A DNA stretch of 64,000 nt from contig JARDYH010000005.1 of assembly GCA_029215795.1 (NCBI GenBank), positions 34,416,001-34,480,000 on the forward strand, read 5' to 3'. The notes below the pieces were generated by a model. It saw only the letters and a list, made by a program, of their open reading frames with translations. It was not told where the DNA came from and made no database searches. The stretch comes from Anniella stebbinsi (Eukaryota > Chordata > Lepidosauria > Squamata > Anniellidae). A program made the translations under genes and the position numbers. This document shows, piece by piece, positions 44,301 through 54,769 of the stretch. Within the stretch, counting starts at the first letter, position 1, and each line of letters starts with the position of its first letter.

Positions 44301-47300
44301 TCATGCCATGTTCAGGCTCAGTTTGAGAAAGTTGGATATTTGCCACCGTAAAACGAATCTGGCAAGAAGAGGTCACATGCTTTGCTTTTTTTTACTTACT
44401 TGAGGCAGCATTTTTACTTCCTGGCTGTGAGGACTGGGTCTGTGGCTTGGATTTCAATTGTGCGCTTCCTGAAAGTATATGGCATGTATGGACATAACTG
44501 GCATTAGCATTTGTTGGTATTACATGGGGAGTCCAAGGCAAAGCAAGTGATAATGCCAAGGGTACATTTGGCCGTGTCATATATGGATCTGCATTTAGCA
44601 TAAAATTGGTCTGTTAGCAACATGACTTTAATTCGAAATAGATTAGGTCAGTGGAAACCAGCAAGGAATGCTGAATTTAGGAGCTTAGAGTCATAGCATA
44701 CCACTGCAAGCTTGTCTTGTGAACAGGTAATGTCATACATTTCATGGCCTGTGGATCAAAAGGCAGCAGTTCTACAGTTTATGACACATGAAACAAATCA
44801 CAGCATGACTTGAAAAAAATAAGTGTGTGATGATGTGGGATGGAGGTATCATAAATATAAAGGGTTGGATCCAGACTATCTCCATATCGATGAGTGGAAG
44901 GGTTCCTTCTGTTTATGGACGGAACTAGGATCTAGTGAAGGCTTCCCATAGGAGGAAGAGGGGTAAGGTTGCAATTGTCTCACAATTCCTCCTTCGCCCT
45001 GCAGCTCCTAGCAGCACACCTCCAATTCTGTTCCAGAGCAAATTTCAGGGACAGGAGCATCCAGTTCATAAAGATCAGCTCTACACAACTCTGGAACCAA
45101 CCCAATTAATATATCTCCATCTGTAATAATTGTCTGATATTTGCTTCATTCTATTCTCCAAAATTAAGTCCTCTGAATAAAGCTTTATTTGTATCATCTA
45201 AAGCAGAAGTAGGCAACCATGTGATGTACTGGACTACAACTCCCATAACCAGACCATTGGCCCATCCGACTGGGACTTATGAAAGTTGTATCCCCAAACA
45301 TCTAGAAGGCAGTAGGCTGCTTATCCCTGATCCATAGTTCTAGCCTGCACATTTGTGCTCTCGTAAAAAGAGAGTCTGGTGCTGTATTGAACAATTCTGT
45401 ACCCAAGACCACAAGAAAAGGAGTTTTTTTCCCCAATGGGCAGCTCTAACATCTGCACCTGTTTCAAGGTTTTTTATTGCACCAGTTCCACATTCATAGA
45501 TTATTGGTATTCTGGAAGAGCACACTCTCCAGGATCACGCTGCAGCAGTGTGCATGCCATTCATATGCCCATTTTACAGATGGGAGACTGAGATTTGGAG
45601 GTCATGACTTTCCTGAAGGATTTGTGCCAAGGTCTCCCAACCACAAGTCAACTACTATCTAGAATTCACATGTTCCAACCCATTTCCCCCCCTCCTGACC
45701 TTAGTCATAATACCTTATGACATCAACATAACCCGCCATGCAAAGCTAAGTCAGATATTGGCAAGAAAAACACAGTTCCTGAATCTGTGAACACCCATTC
45801 CTTTTTTTTTTCTTCCCAAACCTAGTCTTCAAAAATTTAATACATATGGGAAGTGAAATAAGCAACAGGCACATGCTAATGGGGTAGGAATGGGGAGAGA
45901 AGAATAAGCACCTTCTGTTTTCTTCTCTTTAGGTTGAGACAAAAACCGTTTCATGTTTTCTTTGAGGCCAAAGGCTTTTTGATAAATAGTATGTATCAAG
46001 TTTTGATCCAAATCGAATTTGGGAATGAATATGTCTTTGTAGGGCAATTGCCGCAGTTTCGCTGCCCTCTGAAATAAAAAAGAAGATCTCATGAAGATTC
46101 AGACTCTACCCAGGAAGGAATCCCATCACTTCCCATCCAGCAGGCAGGCAGGAGTTCTTCATACATTATGTACTGTGCTAATACGAGGGGCATGTCTCTC
46201 TCTCTCTCTTGTTTGTCGCTCACAGACAAACTGCTGCTGCCCTGCCACACTTGCAGTATGGAAGTTGAGGGGGCAATCAGCACTAGGCTGGCCCTTTCTA
46301 AAGTAAGAAGAGTCCTACTCTGAGACAATGGGAGCACAATTTACATAATAAGAAAATTAAGCTAAGGCTGAGCTCCTAAGCAGTGGTACTAGGAATTAAG
46401 TCCAACTGAACCCAATTCTGAAAAACTGGCTTAGGGTTGGCTAGCATGGGCCATTTTACATATGCCGTTTTCTATAAATGCATCTACTCCGGTGTAGGAA
46501 AAAGGATCATGAATACCGGCATATGCCATATATGATCACATCCTTCCTAATTTCAGCAGATGCACTCTTAAAATGGTTGTTGTGAACCCACTTCCAACTG
46601 CAGTTTTCCAGTGTATGCAGCAAGGAACGGTGAATAATATTCAGACTTGACTATGTAGGACAGGTTTGGGGAGGTTTTTTTGGTGGTGGTAGAACATCAC
46701 TACAAAGTGGGCCCACATATGCAGGAATGAATATGTGTATTCACATTCCCAGTCAATTCAGGCAGAATTATGATATTTCTTTCCACAAAAGAGTCAACAG
46801 TGAACACCCAAGGCTATTTCTAGCCCTTTCTTACTGGTTTGAAATTACTTAATTTTAGTAAGAGAGAGCAACTTCCTGTACAGAGTCATGAGACCCTTAA
46901 CTGCCCTGCTCAGAAGCTCAACAGAGTTACCTTTAAAAACGTGATGTCATCATCTTCCGTCAACACCATTTCAATTTTGTCTCTTTCCCCTTGAATTTCA
47001 TTCTTCTTATTACCCAAGACTTTATAGACGTAATCATATTTGACTTGGACTCTTTTGTCTTCTGCCAAGACATTATTTACAGCATTTTTTTCTTCCTCTT
47101 CAATTAAAGCTATCATTTCCAGGAATTCTGACTTCAGCAAGTCCAACTTCCGACTGGCTGTTTCCTGAAGAGACAGAAAACCATGAAGGTGAAGTTTAGC
47201 CTATTATTTTTCCAGAGCTCACATCTACCTTTGGCTCAAGGATCATTTTAAAGTGGCTTTAAAAAGACACACAGCACAAGGCAAATGTCTTGTCTTAGAA

Positions 47301-50300
47301 TGGCCCAAGCTTTGTTTCATCCATTTAAAGGTGTCTCCAATGTGAAATATATTTCGCCAACCAACCCACATGAACAAAGTGAATTAAGAACTGCTCTCCC
47401 CAGCGAGTTCTGCCAGGCATCAACACTGTCCTCTTTTCGGTGCCAGGTTAAGACTTTCCTCTCTGCCCAAGCATTTCATGGCATATGATGGGCTCCTTAA
47501 TTTAGTTGTCTTACCAGGTTTTGCTATTTTAAATTGTTTTTAGCTGTTTTTAAATTGTTTAAAAATTTTGTATGTTTTTAATTCCTTTTGTAAGACACTT
47601 TGGGTCTTTCCTTTGAGAACCTTAATTGGAATGTTTTTATTTAAAGTGTTAGGAGAAATGGACTTTGCAGCAAATTTTATAAAATGGACCAGATCAATTT
47701 ATACTGCACAAAACACACAAAAAATTATTAATGAGGATTTGTGAAAATCATGTGGAATACAAAGAGGGGCAAGGCAAGGTGGGTGGCATGGTTACTTGTG
47801 GTATGACAGAGCCAAGGTTAATGTAAAATTCAATAACCATTATGTGCAATGAGCGATATTGAGAATATGGAATAAATATAAACCCAGGCTTTGCCAGAAA
47901 ATACCGATGTGGCTATCAGCACAGGAAGTCTATCATAGAAGAGAATTGCCAAGTTCGTATAAGTGGTTGACATATAAGGATGTATTAGAAAGGGTACAAG
48001 GTGAATATAAGTTAAAATCAAGGGAGGGGTTTATTAAAGAAGGGCATATGTGTCAATGGTTTACATACTTGCAAATTGTGGAAAGGTTTAAATTAGATGG
48101 AAAAACGTGGATTTGAGCAAACAAAGTCTGTATTTGAAAGGGCGCTCTGTACAAATGATGAACATGTTATCTCAAAAGTCTATACGTTATTGTTGAAATC
48201 TGAGACAGAGGAAGAACAAGTGAAAGAATGTATGATAAATGGGCACAAAATTTTGGATATAACATATCAATGGAACAATATGTGGTCAAAAGACTTAAAG
48301 TTTACTTTAAGTCTCAGACTTCAAGAGAATTTTTATAAGATGATGTATAGATGGTATATGTCCCCTTTGAAATTAGCTAAAATGTATAAGGGAGCTTCTG
48401 GAATGTGCTAGAAATGTGAAGAACAAGAAGGAGCTTTTTATCATTTATGCTGGACTTGTAAGAAAGCAAAAGCGTTTTGGATACAAATTCATGCCTTAAT
48501 GCAAAAAATCTTAAAGATTAATATACAACTGAAGCCAGAATACTTTCTTTTGGGATTTATGGACAGTCAGATGAAAAGGAATTGTGGGACTTTATTTTTA
48601 TATATGACAACAGCAGCGAGATTGCTGTATGCACAAAAATGGAAAGGTCCAGCGCTACCCACAATGGATGGATTTTGAAAATTATGGAGCAGGCTGAGAT
48701 GGCGAAACTTACGTCAATTATAAGGGAAAACTCAACTTTTGGTTTTAGGACTGAATGGAAACCTCTTATAGACTATTTGAAGGGACAAGAAAAACATGAA
48801 CTGCTTATCTGCAGATTCAATTATTGAGAAGGGTTAAGGTAAAGGAGGGAGTAAACTGGTTGTTTGTTTAGTGACAAGAACAAAGACGGTTATATATCTT
48901 TGCAGGGGGGAAATTCTGGAACCACCTTAATTTTGTATATGGTCCTCTTTTAGTATGTAGTTGATGTTGTTGATGTTGTTGATGTTTTGTTGTTTTGTGT
49001 GTGTATAATAAAAAATGTAAATTAAAAAAAGAAAAAAATAATTAACAACAACATACATAGATCAATGGCACCATTACTACCAATTTCCACAGGGTGAGCA
49101 GAACCCAGTCTTAGGAATTGTATTTTGAAAGAACTGCAAGTTAGCCAATTTTGCTATGGTTATGTCCCATTCATTATGCGGCAACATAGTTGCCATAAAT
49201 CCACTGATGTTGTACTAAGTGTAACTGTGGGCATTTAGAAACATCTTTTCATTTTAATTAAAAAATATGGAGCAGGGAAACAGGGATCAACTTCAAGCTC
49301 TATCCATAGTGAATGTTCTACTATATGAAATCTGGTCCATACAAGCTTGTGCCGGAATAAATATATTCGCAAAAGATTTTAATTAGGGGTGTGCACGGAC
49401 CCCCCGGATCGGATCGGGACCCGGATCGGGACCTCCAATTTTGTCCCGGACCGGTTCGGACAAAATCGGAGGCCCCCCGGACCGGATCGAGTCCGATCCC
49501 GACCCAAAAATCGTAAATTTTTGGATCGACCGCCATTTTTTTCCCCATAGACTTGCATTGCAATGCAAGTCTATGAGGAAAAAATGGCGGCGGGTGGGTG
49601 AGGGGGGGCCTAACTCCCTCCCCCCCCCCCCGGGGCCGTCCGCTGTGGACGGCCCCGGCAGGTAAGCCCCCTCCCCCGCGCTCCCTACCCCCCCTGGGGC
49701 CGCCCGCTTCCATCCGCTGGCGCCCGCGGGCGCCAGCGGATAGAAGCGGACGGCTCCGGGGGGGGGGGTAAGCCCCCTTCCCCGCCACTGCTTACCTTCT
49801 CGGCCCGTCCGCTCCCGTCCGGCGCCGGCGGCTACTACCAGCGGGCTCCGCGGCCTACTCTCGAGTAGCGCGCCGGGTGATGATATCACCCGGCGCGCCA
49901 CCCTGGAGCAGGCCGCGGAGCCTGCTGGGAGTAGTAGGCGCCGGCGCCGGACGGGAGCCGCCGGGCCGGGAAGGTAAGGGCCCCCCTCCCCCCTCCGCGT
50001 GCCCCCTCCTCCCCTCCACGCACCCCCTCCTTACCTTCCCGGCCCGGCGGCTCCCGTCCGGCGCCGGCGCCTACTACTCCCAGCAGGCTCCACGGCCTGC
50101 TCTAGAGTAGCGCGCCGGGTGATGACATCACCCGGCGCGCCACCCTAGAACAGGCCGCGGAGCCTGCTGGGAGTAGTAGGCGCCGGCGCCGGACGGGAGC
50201 CGCCGGGCCGGGAAGGTAAGGGCCCCCCTCCCCCCTCCGCGCGCCCCCTCCTTACCTTCCCGGCCCGGCGGCTCCCGTCCGGCGCCGGCGCCTACTACTA

Positions 50301-53300
50301 CCAGCAGGCTCCGCGGCCTGCTCTAGAGTAGCGCACCGGGTGATGACATCACCCGGCGCGCCACCCTAGAGCAGGCCGCGGAGCCTGCTGGGAGTAGTAG
50401 GCGCCGGCGCCGGACGGGAGCCGCCGGGCCGGGAAGGTAAGGGCCCCCCTCCCCCCTCCGCGCGCCCCCTCCTCCCCTCCACGCACCCCCTGCTTACCTT
50501 CTCGGCCCGTCCGCTCCCGTCCGGGGCCGGCGGCTACCACCAGCAGGCTCCGCGGCCTGCTCTAGAGTAGCGCGCCGGGTGATGACATCACCCGGCGCGC
50601 CACCCTAGAGCAGGCCGCGGAGCCCGCTGGTAGTAGCTGCTAGTGCCGGACGGGAGCGGACGGGCCGAGAAGGTAAGCGCCCCCCTCCTCCCCCCCCCGC
50701 TGTCCACTTTCATCGGCGGGCGCCCGCTGGCGCCCGCCAATGGAAGCGGCGGTGGGCGCCAGTGGGCGCCCGCCGATCCGCCGATCCGCCGAACCGGTTC
50801 GGAGCCTTTTCGGACCGGTTCGGATTGGATCGGCCGATCCAGCTGCGGGATCGGAAATCGGATAATTTATCCGATTTCCCACTGGACCGGACTCGGATCG
50901 TGGATCGGGTCCGATCCAGTGCACATCCCTAATTTTAATGGCATCTTTGAATATAACGTACAGGACAAAACACACACAAATGAAAATACACACTCCAAAC
51001 AATAACAAAAATAGTTAAAACAGAAGAATGGGTAAAACAAAACCTATAGCTTAAAAAGCACAAGCCAAATTAAAAGGTCTTTGCCTCCCTGGAAAAGTTA
51101 TATCACAAACTGTATCAGAATCGAGAATGCCCTCTCTCTCCCGCACCCAGCTAACTTCAGCTATGACACAAGGTTTGGACAGGCTTGTGTGGTAGAAGAC
51201 AATCTTTTAGGGGAGGCAGCTGCAGCTCAATGATAAGAGCACACATGTTGTGTGCAGAAGGTCCCAGATTCAACCCCCAACATCTTCAGATCCTGCCTGA
51301 AAACCTGGAAAGCTATGGCTGCCAGTCAGTGTCGACAATACTGGGCTAGATGGCCCAAAGGTCTGACTCAGTCTAATGCAGCTTCCTATATAGGTTCTCT
51401 GGTCCAAAACCCTTTAGAACAGATCTCACAAAATATAAATCATTCTTATGAATGACTGGTGCTCCTCTAACAGTGGGCAGTATCTATTGCTGTCCATATG
51501 CCAGTGGGACCCACAGACAGCGCAACAGGAAGCTAGAGCTTCCTAAAACAACTGGAAATGGGCCGAAACACTCGTTTACAGAACAGTTCAGCGGAGCTCA
51601 CAGAAGGGAGCTCCACTGATCTGTCCCATTCAAGAAATGTGTTTCAGCTGGTTTCCAGAGATGCTTTGGAAAGTGCTATCTTCTTGTGGAGGGCAGTGGG
51701 TCCTGGCAGAACATAAACAGCAAGCAGAGGTGGATACCCTATCTTGGTTCTCTCTTCAACTTAAGGCAGGCTGCCCACACTACACCAATCTACTTGAACC
51801 TAACCAAAACCAACCTGTACTTAAAAAAAACAACACCCTTCTTTCTTACACTGATTTGTTTTTGCTGCACCCGCACTTGGTCCAAGGACTGCAAAGCCTT
51901 CTCGTTCAGAGCGTAGAGTTCCGACAGCCTTTGCTTCAGTTGCGACTATAGGAGAATAGAAGAGGAAGAGGGTTTACTTTAGAGAACAGATCAGCCATTC
52001 CCATCCAGTAAAAGTAACACATCATTCTTGCCAGCACACAATCTTCAGCCGTCCTTCTGTTGCAAAAGTGTGATCTACATTCAGAAGGTGATTAATGGGT
52101 GGCAAAACTTACATTTCTTTTCTTCTTCTTCTTCTTCCTTTCTTTTTTTCTTTTTTTTAAGAAGAGGGATATGCAGCTTCCTAAGCAAATGAGTTCTCAG
52201 TGCCACTCACAATAAAAACTGTCATAGCATACAAATAAACAATTTCAGTCATAATAAACCTATTGACTGAGACCCATAAAATCAAGCCAGGTCCAGATAA
52301 ACACAGGTTTCCATCATCTACTAATAGCATCAATGTCTTCTTAAATTAGGAAGGTGTTGATAAACTTCTGGAAAGTCAACTAACCAGTTGGGTTTCCCTG
52401 GACGAAGAGCATTTGAAAAGGAAGGCAACACAAGAAGGCCTCTGGATCTACCCACTAAATTTCAGCCCAAAATGCAGGACACGGAATAATCGGCTCAAGT
52501 GACAGGAAGCCAGATTCTGGCTGGACATCAGCAAAAATTTCCTAACTGTTAGAGCAGTACAACAACGGAACCAATTACCTAGGGAGGTGGTGGGTTGTCA
52601 CACCCTAGAAGCCTTCAAGAAGCAGCTGGACAGCCATCTGTCAGGTAGGCTTTAAGGTGGATTCCTGCACTGAGCAGGAGGCTGGACTCGATGGCCTTAT
52701 AGGCCCTTTCCAACTCTACTATTCTATGATTTTAACAAATAAAACCTGCGAGCACATCAGGGACAGAGTTTGACATTGCAGTTCCCCAACACATGCCTGA
52801 AATGGTCTTAAGTGGAGGGGGGGTAGTCTTGCTTCCCCCCTCCACTTAATATGCTTGCGTGCTATGTGTGGGGATTTTGTTTCAGGGTGGGGTCAGAACC
52901 AGATTCCACAAAGGCTCCTCCTGTAGTCAAGACCAAGAAAGGCAGGGCTCCCTCCCATACCTTCGGTAACAGTGTAGAAGTTTCAACATTCGCGACTTTT
53001 CTTACCCCTACCCAACAAGCTATACTTGCCATAACTCCCTGTTCTGCACAACTACGGACAAGAGTCCTATCCATCTTTTTGTCAGATCACCCTTCCTTTT
53101 AACTTTTAAGATTTACATAAGAAAGAAAATTCCCCTAAGGTGGAGTTTCTCCCATACATGCCTATTTTTTCCTTCTTGAATCTGCTGACGTGGATTCTAG
53201 GCCATGAAAACATATGCCATTATAACATTTATTTATGAAATGCATGATATATTTGTGTTGGCCCTTAAAGGCCCCACAAGAATCTCCAGTTGCATTTGCT

Positions 53301-54769
53301 GCAACAGATTAACATGGCAGAAATTTTCAGAACAGCAGAATAGCTATCTCACGGGTTTGGAATCAGCAGCCCCACCTACACCAAGGTTCCAGTGTCAAGC
53401 ACTAAACTTGTTGTAAGTTACCAGCCCATAAGCATTGGGAGGGGAAGGGGCTTTGCTCCTTCGACAGCCCACTTGGGGTGCAATCTACCCCCTCTTCCTA
53501 CAGTCTGCTCGCTCACCTACATATTTTCTCAGTTTAGCTGCTATGCAGGGAGGGGGATATTTTGGCAGGGCGTTGCAGCATGTGGGTGAAAGGGTTAACC
53601 CTTCCCTTCGCCTCCCCAGCTGCAATCCCCCTTGAAAATGGTTCCTTTCATGGCAAAGCTAGGAAAAAAGGAATCGCATATGGGTGAGTAAACAGGCTTT
53701 TATTGCATATACTGCTTTTTTCCTCCAAGGAACTCAAGGTGGCATACATAATCCCCCTCCTCGCCATTTTTATCATCACAACAACAACCTTGGGAGGCAG
53801 GCTGGGCTGAGTCCATGACTGGCCCGAACTCCCCCCAGTGAGCTTCCATGGCTGAGTGGGGACTAGAACTCGGATCGCCCAACTTCCAGTCCCACACTGG
53901 CCATAGGCAGCGCCAGGCACAGAAACCGAGAGAGCTGTCAGGGGAAAGAAGTTCTTCGGTAGGCACCAATAGATACTATGGAGTCTAGGGAATAGAACCA
54001 GGGTCTTGGGAAATAGTGTCTAGGCCAGGGTCCCATCGGTCCAGGCCTAGGAATGCCCCTGTAAACGCTTAAATACAAACCTGCCCTTTATACACATTTA
54101 TTAGATGCGCGCGCACATGTGCACAGGCCAGCGCCCTCTCACCTCCTTCTCTTCCTTGGCTTCCTTCATGGGGATGGTGGCACACATCTTGTGCGTGACC
54201 AGGCAGAAGCAGCAGATGCAGCTGGTGTGCTCCTTGCAGTAGAACTCGAGAAGCTTGTTGTGGGCTTGGCACTTCCTCTGCTGCAGGTCCTTCAAAGGCG
54301 AGACCAGCTGGTGGCTCATGAAGGCCGGGCTCTCCAGGTGAGGCCTCAGGTGCTCCTGGCAGAACGAGGCCATGCAGGTGAGGCAGGTCTTGGCCGCAGC
54401 AGTCTCCAGGCAACTATCGCAGGCCACTGCGGGGGGGCTGCTGCTGTTGCTGCTATTAGTCCACTCCTTCGCTTTATGAGCCTCCTTGGAAGGGCCGCCG
54501 CCGTGGCTGATCTGGAACTCCTCCACCACCCTGCAGAGCACCGTGTTCTTCTTCAGCTCCGGCCGGCTGTCGAAGGAGCTCCTGCACTGGGGGCAGTTGA
54601 AATTCCGCTGGAGAGTGCCCCATGTCATCTCCAGGCAAGGCAGGCAGAAGTTGTGCCCGCAAGGGGTGGTCACCGGGCTCTCGAAGACACACAGGCAGAT
54701 GGAGCAAGTCAGCTCCTCTTCCAACCCGACCAGGGAAGGAACGGAAGACGCTCTCAGCAGTTCAGCCAT
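37771..54769 (-). CDS. TRIM25: TRIM25 E3 ubiquitin/ISG15 ligase, spliced gene (8 coding exons)
   Basis: Joined exons total 1,902 bp: 633 residues plus stop, against 630 residues in human. In order: a C3HC4 RING at residues 22-63 ([20 protein letters not shown]), B-box 1 near 115-147, B-box 2 near 168-198, a coiled coil across exons 2-3, a poorly conserved basic linker (exons 4-6), a short conserved [14 protein letters not shown] segment, and PRY-SPRY. TRIM25 ubiquitinates RIG-I with K63 chains during RNA-virus sensing, and also modifies ZAP partners and 14-3-3 sigma. The SPRY domain binds RIG-I CARDs, and the coiled coil makes antiparallel dimers. Exon phases are consistent at every junction. 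An ISRE stands just upstream. COIL follows upstream on the same strand, as in human 17q22. Confidence 0.93.
39085..39622. mobile_element. Palindromic DNA element, family B, copy 2
   Basis: The left end TTCAGACAACACGATAACTA faces the right end ACTATCATGTTGTCCGAAAG. The right half, read in reverse, gives GGGTAATAATCAACTTGACA and ATCTAGGGGGAACTCCCCAC, matching copy 1 at 29343-29582. Several ACCGTTGGTTAT-type direct words stand in the middle. It lies in TRIM25 intron 7. Confidence 0.6.
39782..39877 (-). CDS. TRIM25: TRIM25 exon 7 (pre-SPRY segment)
   Basis: 96 bp between AACTACAG and GTAAGT, phase 1 to 1. It codes [20 protein letters not shown] and then [12 protein letters not shown], matching VLETFLAKSRPELLE of human TRIM25. 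Confidence 0.87.
40086..40163 (+). repeat. 39-bp tandem duplication
   Basis: Two adjacent 39-bp units starting ATGCAATTGGGCTAAGGATT, with one difference (CATCTTTCC versus CATCATTCC), in TRIM25 intron 6. Being this similar, they must be a recent duplication. Confidence 0.9.
40690..40800 (+). repeat. Possible MIR-like fragment
   Basis: CCCATTTTACAGGTGAGCAG followed by GGTCAAGAGACCTTGAC resembles the internal part of MIR-type SINEs. It is short and old. A similar piece (CCCATTTTACAGATGGGAGA) lies at about 45568-45650. Confidence 0.4.
42405..42530 (-). mobile_element. tRNA-derived SINE fragment, minus strand
   Basis: AGTCAGACCATTGGTCCATC, AATGTCCAGCAGCAGCTCTC and the downstream words are the reverse of the 3' body of the SINE at 51205-51400. 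Confidence 0.55.
42590..42870. mobile_element. Imperfect palindromic element, family A, second copy
   Basis: GGGGTTGTTTAACCCTCGCA, AAAGCGCAACAAGCC and CACAGTGACCATGCAAACCA correspond to the blocks at 8795-9070. Arms are more degraded than in the first copy. Confidence 0.45.
43311..43403 (-). CDS. TRIM25: TRIM25 exon 6 (linker)
   Basis: 93 bp between TTTTTCCAG and GTGAGT, phase 1 to 1, coding [20 protein letters not shown] and an alanine-rich end. Weakly conserved linker. Splice context and phase fit. Confidence 0.75.
43503..43645 (+). repeat. Palindromic AACTCCCAT-type repeat
   Basis: AGCCTCCCCCAACCTGGAGC at the left mirrors GGCACCAGGTTGTGGGAGGC at the right, with CAACTCCCATTAGG and GATGGGAATTGTAG inside. 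It lies about 100 bp upstream of TRIM25 exon 6, in intron 5. Confidence 0.75.
44400..44468 (-). CDS. TRIM25: TRIM25 exon 5 (linker)
   Basis: 69 bp between TACTTTCAG and GTAAGT, phase 1 to 1, coding [20 protein letters not shown]. The segment is low-complexity and polar, as expected of the disordered linker. Support comes from splice signals and phase, not from conservation. Confidence 0.75.
45207..45325 (+). repeat. Palindromic AACTCCCAT-type repeat, degraded
   Basis: GGACTACAACTCCCATAACC and GAAAGTTGTATCCCCAAACA face each other, and the ends are eroded. It lies in TRIM25 intron 4. Confidence 0.6.
45912..46068 (-). CDS. TRIM25: TRIM25 exon 4 (end of coiled coil, linker)
   Basis: Starts after TTATTTCAG with [20 protein letters not shown], matching the KASKLRGIS...YVPEVEL segment of human TRIM25. 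It ends in phase 1 at AAG/GTGCTT, a weak donor, so the exact 3' boundary is less certain than the others. Confidence 0.8.
46931..47164 (-). CDS. TRIM25: TRIM25 exon 3 (234 bp, coiled coil)
   Basis: Starts after TCTCTTCAG with [14 protein letters not shown] and ends ITFLK at a GTAACT donor. 78 codons, rich in Glu, Lys and Leu with heptad spacing. This is the long coiled-coil exon typical of the family. Confidence 0.9.
47370..47655 (+). repeat. L2/CR1-like LINE 3' end
   Basis: TGCCAGGTTAAGACTTTCCT, TTTTAGCTGTTTTTAAATTG and AAGACACTTTGGGTCTTTCC, ending in TTTTTATTTAAAG, follow the order of the squamate LINE 3' region also seen at 15849-16278. No coding capacity. Confidence 0.5.
47656..49045 (+). 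mobile_element. L1-like LINE, internally deleted
   Basis: The 5' part reads [16 protein letters not shown] and [11 protein letters not shown] from the reverse-transcriptase core of L1 ORF2. Within about 150 bases it jumps to the C-terminal [31 protein letters not shown] and [13 protein letters not shown] region. The YADD block and several hundred bases around it are missing. An AATTAAAAAAAGAAAAAAAT tail ends the copy. Stops and frameshifts are frequent. It lies in TRIM25 intron 2, antisense to the gene. Confidence 0.7.
49791..49978. repeat. Palindrome unit 1 of the hAT-like element
   Basis: Bounded by CTTACC and GGTAAG, centred near 49884 on CCGGGTGATGATATCACCCGG-type sequence. Arms of about 93 bases carry GGCCCG, CGTCCGGCGCCGG and GCAGGCTCCGCGG-type blocks, imperfectly in this unit. 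Confidence 0.85.
50030..50220. repeat. Palindrome unit 2 of the hAT-like element
   Basis: Bounded by CTTACC and GGTAAG, centred exactly at 50125 on GGGTGATGACATCACCC. Arms are almost perfect (GGCGCCGGCGCC, CCTACTACTCCCAGCAGGCT and inverse). Confidence 0.9.
50251..50441. repeat. Palindrome unit 3 of the hAT-like element
   Basis: Bounded by CTTACC and GGTAAG, centred at 50346 on the same GGGTGATGACATCACCC core. 191 bp, like unit 2. Confidence 0.9.
50493..50677. repeat. Palindrome unit 4 of the hAT-like element
   Basis: Bounded by CTTACC and GGTAAG, centred at 50585. Outer blocks (CTCGGCCCGTCCGCTCCCGT) match unit 1 rather than units 2-3, so the array has outer and inner unit types. Confidence 0.88.
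51205..51400 (+). mobile_element. tRNA-derived SINE
   Basis: A tRNA-like head (CAGCTCAATGATAAGAGCAC as A-box region, GGTCCCAGATTCAACCC as B-box region) is followed by CCTGAAAACCTGGAAAGCTA, GACAATACTGGGCTAGATGG and CAGTCTAATGCAGCTTCCTA. The layout is that of the squamate SINE that carries a conserved body behind the tRNA part. It is a retroposed copy and not a functional tRNA gene. It lies in TRIM25 intron 2. Confidence 0.75.
51850..51945 (-). CDS. TRIM25: TRIM25 exon 2 (96 bp, coiled coil)
   Basis: Exactly 96 bp, the classic size of this exon in the TRIM family, between CTCCTATAG and GTAAGA. It codes [20 protein letters not shown] and the rest of a heptad-patterned helix. Phase 0 to phase 0. 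Confidence 0.9.
52485..52735 (+). mobile_element. CR1 LINE, 3' end
   Basis: GGTGGTGGGTTGTCACACCC, CTTCAAGAAGCAGCTGGACA, GCCATCTGTCAGGTAGG, GAGGCTGGACTCGATGGCCT and CAACTCTACTATTCTATGAT form the classic CR1 3' end with its ATTCTATGATT terminus. It is 5'-truncated and lies in TRIM25 intron 1. Confidence 0.88.
53690..53905 (+). repeat. Dispersed LINE/SINE-derived repeat
   Basis: ACTCAAGGTGGCATACATAA, TCATCACAACAACAACCTTG, AGTGAGCTTCCATGGCTGAG and GTGGGGACTAGAACTCGGAT appear in the order of a repeat very common in reptile genomes. Family assignment left open. It lies in TRIM25 intron 1. Confidence 0.6.
54143..54769 (-). CDS. TRIM25: TRIM25 exon 1 (RING, B-box 1, B-box 2)
   Basis: The ATG at 54769-54767 opens MAELLRAS, 209 codons ending KEEKE at a GTGAGA donor in phase 0. 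RING cysteines and histidine are complete, and both B-boxes keep their zinc ligands (CDSC, CLTC, CQEH; CQAHN, CKEH, CICC). The 222-codon plus-strand frame over it is an antisense shadow of this GC-rich exon. Confidence 0.93.

Larger units (their letters stand above)
49384..50931. mobile_element. GC-rich hAT-like element with four tandem palindromes
   Basis: Termini TAGGGGTGTGCAC and GTGCACATCCCTA are inverted and flanked by a perfect 8-bp duplication ATTTTAAT at 49376-49383 and 50932-50939, the hAT-type target length. Subterminal zones are dense in GGATCGG/CCGATCC words. They include perfect hairpins at 49546-49575 (15-bp arms) and 50853-50879 (13-bp arms). The interior carries four palindromes of 185-191 bp in tandem. 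No transposase frame exists, and the long GC frames are artefacts. The copy lies in TRIM25 intron 2. A half copy is at 60212-60607. Confidence 0.85.

Noticed and set aside
49321..49901. Two long minus-strand glycine/arginine/proline-rich frames
   Set aside because: They run through the GC-rich transposon and its palindromes. Composition is low-complexity, and stops are rare only because the DNA lacks AT.
51205..51290. A possible tRNA gene
   Set aside because: A- and B-box-like words are imperfect and the sequence continues into a SINE body. A cloverleaf is not convincing.
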